Positions 59,015-64,000 of a stretch of DNA of 64,000 nt are shown here, piece by piece (the first letter of the stretch is position 1; each line of letters begins with the position of its first letter). The notes beneath the pieces are model-generated. The model was not told where the DNA came from and ran no database searches. It saw only the letters and a list, made by a program, of their open reading frames with translations. Source of the stretch: CBDFGN01 sp965247065 (GTDB taxonomy: Bacteria; Bacteroidota; Bacteroidia; Cytophagales; Cyclobacteriaceae); assembly GCA_965247065.1 (NCBI GenBank), contig CBDFGN010000005.1, positions 62,001 to 126,000 on the forward strand, read 5' to 3'. Position numbers and translations under genes: made by a program.

Positions 59015-60451
59015 TTATCTTCGAGACCGGCTTCCGGATGATCCGCTAAAACTACGGCCAGAAGAGGAACGAGACGGTGCGGATATGCTACGACTTCCGC
59101 TAGAACTTCCACTTCCGAATGCGGAGCTGCTACTACCGCTGCTACGGGACGGACTGGTTAAGCTGCCAAAGCTTGAACGACCTCTATTACCTCTATTGTA
59201 TTGGGTAGAGGAGCCTCTTTGGTAACTCGTTCTGCTAACTGATGAGCGATCCCTGTTATAGCTCCGCCTCAAATCTCCTGATGAACTTGTTGAGGCCGCA
59301 GTGCGGGTGATCGCCCCGGAATTGCGTGAGCTTCGAGCTCGAGTACGAGAGACATAATCGTGTGCTGACAAATCAGATGCAGTGAGAGACCGATCGGTGG
59401 ATCGGGTACCGATCCTTGAATTTGTCCTTGAGGTTCTCAAATACTCGTTTTGGGTTGTGGAGAAGTCACGATTGTCTCCGGACACCCTACCATTGACGGG
59501 AACATTGGGGACAGAAGATGCTTGGTCGACTCGGGCCCGTCGTGTGTGGGTGGGAGCGCTAGTAATATCAGTTGTTGGCTGAGTGACTACAGATCTTCGG
59601 GAACTACGAGCGGCTTGGGTTACAGTCCGGGTAGGAACTGTCGCAACTTCCGAGGACCCAGCGGAATAACCACTAACGAAACCTCTGTTGTAGGCCCCGG
59701 CGTAGGGACTTGGACAATAATACCCCCCAAATCCAGAAGGAGCGAAATAGGAACCAAAACCTATACCGATGCTAGTGCGAAAACCGGAACTTCCAAAAGG
59801 ACGCCCATATGCACCTGGCCCGCCGTAGGCAAAGGAATCAAAGTAGGGGTCGTAAAAAGGGTCGTAATAGGGTGAATACATCGAGTATGGTGAATACATC
59901 GAATAGGGCGAATACCTGGAGAAAATCGACCTTGAACCTAGTCCATAGGGCGAGTACCTGTAAGGTGAATAGAACGGGCTATTGAAAATACTGTAGCGGC
60001 TCATCGGCCACGTATTGTTGTTTCGGCCGCTGGAATAACTTCCATAATTCTTCTTGGCATATGCTTCAGCAGGATCAACCAGGACTTTTTCTTCGGGGAC
60101 AAAATAGTCATCATTACCGTAACTGGTTTCCTTTTGCTTGGCGCTAACCGTCTCGCTACTAGCATACTTGGCTATGTATTCCGGATTCACAGTTTTGGCC
60201 GAATAGCTATCCTCACTATAATTATAGTCACCTTTAACGCTGTACTTGGTTCTTGCCAGGGGAGCCGGTTCGCTGTTTAACCTGGCTTTTAGACCAACAG
60301 CCTCTCTATCACTTGAGGAAAAATACATGTCGTCGTTTTCCTGGGCTTGCGAAACGGCACTTCCCACCAATACAAGACCTGCCACCAAAATTCCCAAAAC
60401 CGGCTTCGTTTCTTTGCTTCTCCATTTCATAATCCTACTTCTCCATTTCAT
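59015..60451 (-). CDS. Secreted low-complexity Ser/Tyr/Arg-rich protein
   Basis: About 478 residues from ATG 60451. A signal peptide (KPVLGILVAGLVLVGSAVSQ) precedes a mature protein of very biased composition. A Tyr/Ser/Pro segment (about 150-250) holds short tandem units such as RYSPYSMYSPYSMYSPYYDP; then a Gly/Phe-rich part, then a Ser/Arg/Thr-rich tail (about 270-478; GSSSSAFGSGSSSGSRS). No domain is recognised. A similar protein near proS is what I recall from other Bacteroidota, sometimes annotated vitellogenin-like, without function. The start is uncertain: a 21-bp duplication gives two ATGs (60451, 60430), and an upstream TTG (60481) would lie before the likely promoter. Confidence 0.7.
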   Translation of the reverse strand: MKWRSRIMKWRSKETKPVLGILVAGLVLVGSAVSQAQENDDMYFSSSDREAVGLKARLNSEPAPLARTKYSVKGDYNYSEDSYSAKTVNPEYIAKYASSETVSAKQKETSYGNDDYFVPEEKVLVDPAEAYAKKNYGSYSSGRNNNTWPMSRYSIFNSPFYSPYRYSPYGLGSRSIFSRYSPYSMYSPYSMYSPYYDPFYDPYFDSFAYGGPGAYGRPFGSSGFRTSIGIGFGSYFAPSGFGGYYCPSPYAGAYNRGFVSGYSAGSSEVATVPTRTVTQAARSSRRSVVTQPTTDITSAPTHTRRARVDQASSVPNVPVNGRVSGDNRDFSTTQNEYLRTSRTNSRIGTRSTDRSLTASDLSAHDYVSRTRARSSRNSGAITRTAASTSSSGDLRRSYNRDRSSVSRTSYQRGSSTQYNRGNRGRSSFGSLTSPSRSSGSSSSAFGSGSSSGSRSISAPSRSSSGRSFSGSSGSRSRR

Positions 60452-60458
60452 AATCGAC
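60417..60458 (-). repeat. 21-bp tandem duplication at the start of the Ser/Tyr-rich gene
   Basis: Two adjacent copies (60417-60437 and 60438-60458), identical at 18 of 21 positions, each contain CTTCTCCATTTCATAATC on the plus strand, that is ATG AAA TGG AGA AG on the coding strand. The duplication creates two alternative starts in the same frame. Confidence 0.85.
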
Positions 60459-60465
60459 AAAGTTA
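60458..60465 (-). promoter_or_regulatory. Putative -7 box for the Ser/Tyr-rich gene
   Basis: TAACTTTG on the minus strand is a perfect TAnnTTTG. It ends 7 bp before ATG 60451 and 28 bp before ATG 60430, so the transcript is either nearly leaderless or uses the second ATG. Confidence 0.45.
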
Positions 60466-60527
60466 ATTCCAAAATATTCAAAATAATTAGTCTTTCATAT
60501 TAATATACGACAAACGACCTTTTTTAA

Positions 60528-60556
60528 TTGGATTAGTCCCTAAAAAATTATCTTTG
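60528..60556 (+). promoter_or_regulatory. Putative proS promoter
   Basis: TTG (60528-60530), an 18-bp spacer and TATCTTTG (60549-60556) match the Bacteroidota -33/-7 consensus. They lie 63 bp before the proS ATG. Confidence 0.6.
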
Positions 60557-60619
60557 TCGTCTCAAATACCGTCCTATAGACTGATGCAATTTTCGTACCA
60601 AACTACTGTTAAGATCTAA

Positions 60620-62095
60620 ATGAGCAAAGGACTTCCAAGCCGTGATCAGGACTACTCCGCCTGGTACAATGAATTAGTGAAGAAAGCTGATTTGGCTGAA
60701 AATTCTCCAGTTCGAGGTTGTATGATTATCAAACCCTATGGTTATGCCATTTGGGAGAAAATGCAATCCATCATCGACGATATGTTCAAGGCTACCGGAC
60801 ATTACAATGCGTATTTCCCTTTGTTCATTCCGAAGTCCTATCTCAGTCGGGAAGCTGATCACGTGCAGGGTTTTGCCAAAGAGTGTGCAGTGGTAACCCA
60901 TTATCGTCTGAAGGCGGCGGGTGATGGCCAGGGACTGGTCGTTGACCCGGACGCAAAGTTGGAAGAGGAGTATATCGTAAGGCCAACATCTGAAACGGTC
61001 ATCTGGAATACTTATAAGAATTGGATCCAGTCCTATCGCGACCTCCCCATTCTTCTTAACCAATGGGCCAATGTGGTGAGATGGGAAATGCGTACAAGGC
61101 TTTTTCTTCGCACCACGGAGTTTTTATGGCAGGAAGGGCACACGGCCCACGAAACCCAAGAAGAGGCCCTGGAAGAGACCCTAAAAATGCTGGATGTTTA
61201 TGCCGATTTTGTTGAGAATACCATGGCTCTACCAGTAATCAAAGGCACTAAAACCGAAGCTGAAAAGTTTGCCGGTGCGGTGGACACCTATTGTATTGAG
61301 ACTTTAATGCAAGATGGGAGGGCCCTGCAGGCAGGTACCTCTCATTTTTTAGGTCAAAATTTCGCGAAAGCCTTTGATGTAAAGTTTGCCACCCGGGATG
61401 GGAATCTGGAGCATGTCTGGGGAACATCCTGGGGTGTCACCACCCGGCTGATTGGGGCCTTGATCATGGCTCACTCAGATGATCAGGGATTGGTACTACC
61501 GCCCAAACTTGCACCTGTTCAGGTGGTAATTGTTCCGGTTTATAAGGATGAGTCGGAACTTTCGAGTATCTCAGGGAAAGCAGAACAAATAATGAAAGAC
61601 CTGTCGGAATCAGGTTATTTGGTCAAGTTTGACAATAGGGAGACCCACAAGCCAGGCTGGAAATTTGCCGAATACGAATTAAAGGGGGTACCCATACGGA
61701 TCACGATCGGACCCCGTGATTTGGATAACCAATCGGTGGAAATGGCTCGAAGGGACACCAAGGAGAAACAGATAATTCCAGAGGAAGGATTGCTTGAAAA
61801 GATCGGGATTGTTTTAGACGATATGCAATCCAGCATCTACCAAAGAGCTATTGATTTCCGATCCGAAAATACCCGGGAAGCAGATAGCTATCCGGAGTTT
61901 AAGGATCTAATCGAGGACAAAGGTGGTTTTGTTCTGGCTCATTGGGATGGTACAGCCGAGACCGAAGCTAAGATACAGATCGAGACTAAAGCCACCATCA
62001 GGTGTATTCCGTCAGATGATCGTTCAGAACCGGGTTCTTGTATGGTGACCGGAAAACCTTCCTCCCAAAGGGTTTTATTTGCCCGAGCTTATTAA
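60620..62095 (+). CDS. proS: Prolyl-tRNA synthetase, eukaryote/archaeal-like type
   Basis: A 491-residue class II synthetase. Motif 2 is NVVRWEMRTRLFLRTTEFLW followed by QEGHTAH near 149-176. Motif 3 is recognised in GTSWGVTTRLIGALIMAHSD near 274-293. The anticodon-binding domain follows (VQVVIVPVYKDESELSSISG). The short length and the lack of the bacterial-type insertion (editing) domain identify the type-3 ProRS usual in Bacteroidota. The C-terminus ends in a zinc-domain-like ARAY tail. It is divergent from the Ser/Tyr-rich gene and precedes nfeD by 35 bp. Confidence 0.95.
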   Translation: MSKGLPSRDQDYSAWYNELVKKADLAENSPVRGCMIIKPYGYAIWEKMQSIIDDMFKATGHYNAYFPLFIPKSYLSREADHVQGFAKECAVVTHYRLKAAGDGQGLVVDPDAKLEEEYIVRPTSETVIWNTYKNWIQSYRDLPILLNQWANVVRWEMRTRLFLRTTEFLWQEGHTAHETQEEALEETLKMLDVYADFVENTMALPVIKGTKTEAEKFAGAVDTYCIETLMQDGRALQAGTSHFLGQNFAKAFDVKFATRDGNLEHVWGTSWGVTTRLIGALIMAHSDDQGLVLPPKLAPVQVVIVPVYKDESELSSISGKAEQIMKDLSESGYLVKFDNRETHKPGWKFAEYELKGVPIRITIGPRDLDNQSVEMARRDTKEKQIIPEEGLLEKIGIVLDDMQSSIYQRAIDFRSENTREADSYPEFKDLIEDKGGFVLAHWDGTAETEAKIQIETKATIRCIPSDDRSEPGSCMVTGKPSSQRVLFARAY

Positions 62096-62130
62096 GTGGA
62101 ATCGGCTGCTTTTTCGTAGTTTTGATTCAA

Positions 62131-62607
62131 ATGATAGAATGGATTACAGTGATAGGCTTGATTCTTTTTGGGCTGGGCCTGGTCATTATTGAAATCATTT
62201 TTATTCCCGGAACTACCCTGGTGGGACTTGGCGGTCTTGCTTTTGCCGGTTTCGGAATATATTTGAGTTATCAATACTTTGGAAATGCCACTGGCACCGC
62301 AGTGCTGATTTCCTTTGCCGGGATATCATTGGTTAGCTTTGTTGTTAGCTTTAGATCTGGCGTTTGGAAAAGATTCGCGCTCAAAAAGGCCATCAGGAGC
62401 AAAGTAAATGAAGGATTAAGTCTGGGGCTCCAAGTTGGCGAAAAAGGGAAGGCTCTTTCCGCTCTCCGACCTATAGGTAAGGCCGAATTTAGAGAAAGCG
62501 TCTATGAGGTTTCCACCATTGGAAACTATGTTGATGTAGGGCAGGCCGTTGCAATAATAAGAATTGATCTTAACAAAATTTTTGTAGAACCTATAAAGGA
62601 ACAATAA
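62131..62607 (+). CDS. NfeD-like membrane protein
   Basis: A 158-residue protein from ATG 62131; an open frame reaching to 62038 overlaps proS and lacks support. Two or three membrane helices (about 3-70; GLILFGLGLVIIEIIFIPGT and VGLGGLAFAGFGIYLSYQY) are followed by a soluble OB-fold domain (LGLQVGEKGKALSALRPIGK through NYVDVGQAVAIIRI). This is the short NfeD form, the usual partner of flotillin-like proteins. Its stop overlaps the floA start by one base (TAATG), so they are translationally coupled. Confidence 0.88.
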   Translation: MIEWITVIGLILFGLGLVIIEIIFIPGTTLVGLGGLAFAGFGIYLSYQYFGNATGTAVLISFAGISLVSFVVSFRSGVWKRFALKKAIRSKVNEGLSLGLQVGEKGKALSALRPIGKAEFRESVYEVSTIGNYVDVGQAVAIIRIDLNKIFVEPIKEQ

Positions 62608-63611
62608 TGGGTGGATATTCGATCATATTTATAATCGTTGCCGCGGTTATAGGGTTTTTCGTTTTCATGTATTTCGTCCCCATAAATTTGTGGATCACGG
62701 CGATATTCTCTGGAGTCCGGGTGGGTTTGTTAGAGTTGGTCTTTATGCGCATCCGAAAGGTCCCACCCAGAGTAATTGTGGAATCCTTGATTACGGCTAC
62801 CAAGGCCGGGTTGCAAATTGGAAATTCGGAATTGGAAACGCACTATTTGGCTGGAGGTCACGTTCCATCGGTAATCAAGGCTTTGATATCGGCTGATAAA
62901 GCCAATATAAGTCTGACTTTCAAGCAAGCAACTGCTATCGATCTCGCCGGACGTGACGTTTTGGAAGCCGTTCAAATGTCTGTGAATCCAAAGGTCATTA
63001 ATACCCCGTCAGTGGCCGCAGTAGCGGCCGACGGAATTCAGCTGATCGCTAAGGCGCGGGTAACAGTTAGAGCGAATATTCAGCAACTGGTAGGGGGCGC
63101 CGGTGAAGATACCATATTGGCCAGGGTTGGAGAAGGAATTGTCACCTCAATTGGATCCGCCGCAACTCACAAAGAAGTGCTTGAAAACCCCGACAACATC
63201 TCTAAGCTGGTCTTGGAACGTGGATTGGATGCAGGAACGGCGTTTGAGATCCTTTCGATAGATGTGGCGGATGTGGATGTAGGCGAGAATATTGGCGCCA
63301 AGCTACAGATTGACCAAGCCACAGCCGACTTGAAGGTTGCCGAGGCCAAGGCCGAGGAGCGTAGGGCTATGGCGGTTGCTTTGGAACAGGAGATGAAAGC
63401 CAAGTCACAAGAGGCGAGAGCAAAGGTGATCTTGGCAGAAGCTGAAGTACCCAAGGCTATGGCCGAGGCTTTTCGAAGCGGCAATTTAGGGATCATGGAC
63501 TACTATAGGATGAAGAATATTCAGTCTGATACCGACATGCGGGATTCCATTTCCGGATCTGGTACATCCAAAGGAAAGGGGACTACGGACAAAGGAGACG
63601 AGCCTAAGTAG
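62607..63611 (+). CDS. floA: Flotillin-like protein FloA
   Basis: A 334-residue membrane-associated protein: an N-terminal hydrophobic hairpin (about 4-50), the SPFH-like domain (PPRVIVESLITATKAGLQIG, then TFKQATAIDLAGRDVLEAVQ), and a C-terminal helical region with Glu/Ala repeats (AEAKAEERRAMAVALEQEMK). It fits the FloA/UPF0365 family, thought to organise membrane microdomains. The tail is Gly/Ser/Lys-rich. It forms a two-gene unit with nfeD. Confidence 0.93.
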   Translation: MGGYSIIFIIVAAVIGFFVFMYFVPINLWITAIFSGVRVGLLELVFMRIRKVPPRVIVESLITATKAGLQIGNSELETHYLAGGHVPSVIKALISADKANISLTFKQATAIDLAGRDVLEAVQMSVNPKVINTPSVAAVAADGIQLIAKARVTVRANIQQLVGGAGEDTILARVGEGIVTSIGSAATHKEVLENPDNISKLVLERGLDAGTAFEILSIDVADVDVGENIGAKLQIDQATADLKVAEAKAEERRAMAVALEQEMKAKSQEARAKVILAEAEVPKAMAEAFRSGNLGIMDYYRMKNIQSDTDMRDSISGSGTSKGKGTTDKGDEPK

Positions 63612-63802
63612 ATAAGGCAATCACCGCAGCCTTCCCAGGTTGTGTCTTAATCGGGGTCTAATTGAAGATTTCTTGATCATTGTTCAGTGTTCAATTTTGG
63701 GTTCGGTAGTCCGCGGGTTCCGATTCATCCTTATTCGTAAATCTCAAAACTCAAATCATAAATCTTAAATCTCAAAATGTCCTTTGCTTTTGATCCCTCC
63801 TT
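63612..63802. other. Intergenic spacer with A/T-rich short repeats
   Basis: Around 63740-63780 the sequence repeats variants of TAAATCTCAAAACTCAAAT. No gene, terminator or promoter could be called with confidence. Confidence 0.4.
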
Positions 63803-64000
63803 CACTCAACGTTGAATGTCCAGGGTCTCCCAATCCGCTTTGGTTTGAGCCAGATAAATCTCTCGGTAGGAGTCAAACTCCAGATAATCATAAATCTGCG
63901 GTATTAGGGTTTCGCCTTCCGGGGTTATTAATCCCCATTTGTCTTTTCTACTAATGATCAGCAGGCCATTGGTGAGTTCTTGTATCGAATCATAGGTAAA
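63803..64000 (-). CDS. C-terminal part of a WG-repeat protein (gene continues beyond the window)
   Basis: The last 65 codons of a minus-strand gene end at TGA (63803-63805). They contain a WG-type repeat, LLIISRKDKWGLITPEGETL then IPQIYDYLEF, in which KWGLI and the following P-IYD spacing are the hallmark. The start lies outside the window. WG-repeat proteins are common in Bacteroidota and usually of unknown function. The gene converges with floA. Confidence 0.7.

Noticed and set aside
59855..59960. Short direct repeats that might suggest a CRISPR-like array
   Set aside because: They encode the SPYSMYSPY tandem units of the secreted protein, lack unique spacers of regular length, and no cas gene is present.
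62038..62130. Extended NfeD N-terminus overlapping proS
   Set aside because: The extension is proS sequence in another phase; the membrane domain starts at ATG 62131.

Overview
The window reads as chromosome of a Bacteroidota bacterium, most likely of the Cytophagales. The basis is type IX secretion genes (porU, porV, sprA), families almost confined to this phylum (DUF2480, DUF4837, DUF4292, DUF1599, BT_3928-like), promoter-like TAnnTTTG boxes, near absence of Shine-Dalgarno sequences, and the 16S sequence. The order-level placement is an impression from reading, not a computed tree.

Layout. 1-690: decayed remnants of a conjugative element (TraG/MobC-like coupling protein and a small accessory gene, both frameshifted) next to the 3' end of a tRNA-Val gene. 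1.1-4.2 kb: diheme cytochrome c, a lipoprotein glycerophosphodiester phosphodiesterase and a PfkB-family kinase. 4.3-8.7 kb: a run rpmH-rnpA-S41 protease-TSUP permease-tsaB-DUF2480. 8.7-14.1 kb: a complete rRNA operon (16S, tRNA-Ile, tRNA-Ala, 23S, 5S) with promoter, two boxA-like sites and a strong terminator. 14.3-18.8 kb: a very large secreted ThuA/dehydrogenase/cupredoxin protein and a sugar epimerase. 18.8-24.7 kb (minus): porU-porV followed by a catalytically dead M16 peptidase homologue. 24.9-31.6 kb: pssA, an MBL hydrolase, an FAD oxidoreductase, a propeller/beta-barrel outer-membrane protein and yicC.

31.6-52.6 kb is almost entirely on the minus strand. It runs from an enoyl-CoA hydratase and a polysaccharide flippase through dut, a sugar nucleotidyltransferase (broken by an in-frame TAG), a TPR protein, DUF4292, an EnvC-like protein, tatA, gatA, an MltD-type transglycosylase (frameshifted before its LysM part), DUF4837, ruvA, sprA and gcvH to tonB. 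52.6-53.55 kb is a gene graveyard with a C-terminal scrap of kbl. 53.55-57.5 kb holds cdaA and folP, divergent from DUF1599, a DoxX/thioredoxin-like membrane protein and aroK. 57.5-64 kb holds a FadL-like porin, a Ser/Tyr/Arg-rich secreted protein, proS, nfeD-floA and the end of a WG-repeat protein.

Most of the window is housekeeping and envelope biogenesis: two type IX secretion loci, cell-wall remodelling, phospholipid synthesis and energy transduction. I did not find a convincing undescribed defence or mobile system. The points most worth a second look are the multi-domain copper/dehydrogenase protein, the dead M16 protein co-transcribed with porU-porV, the propeller-barrel protein with a degenerate peptidase domain, and four disrupted reading frames, two of them in conserved genes, that should be checked against reads.
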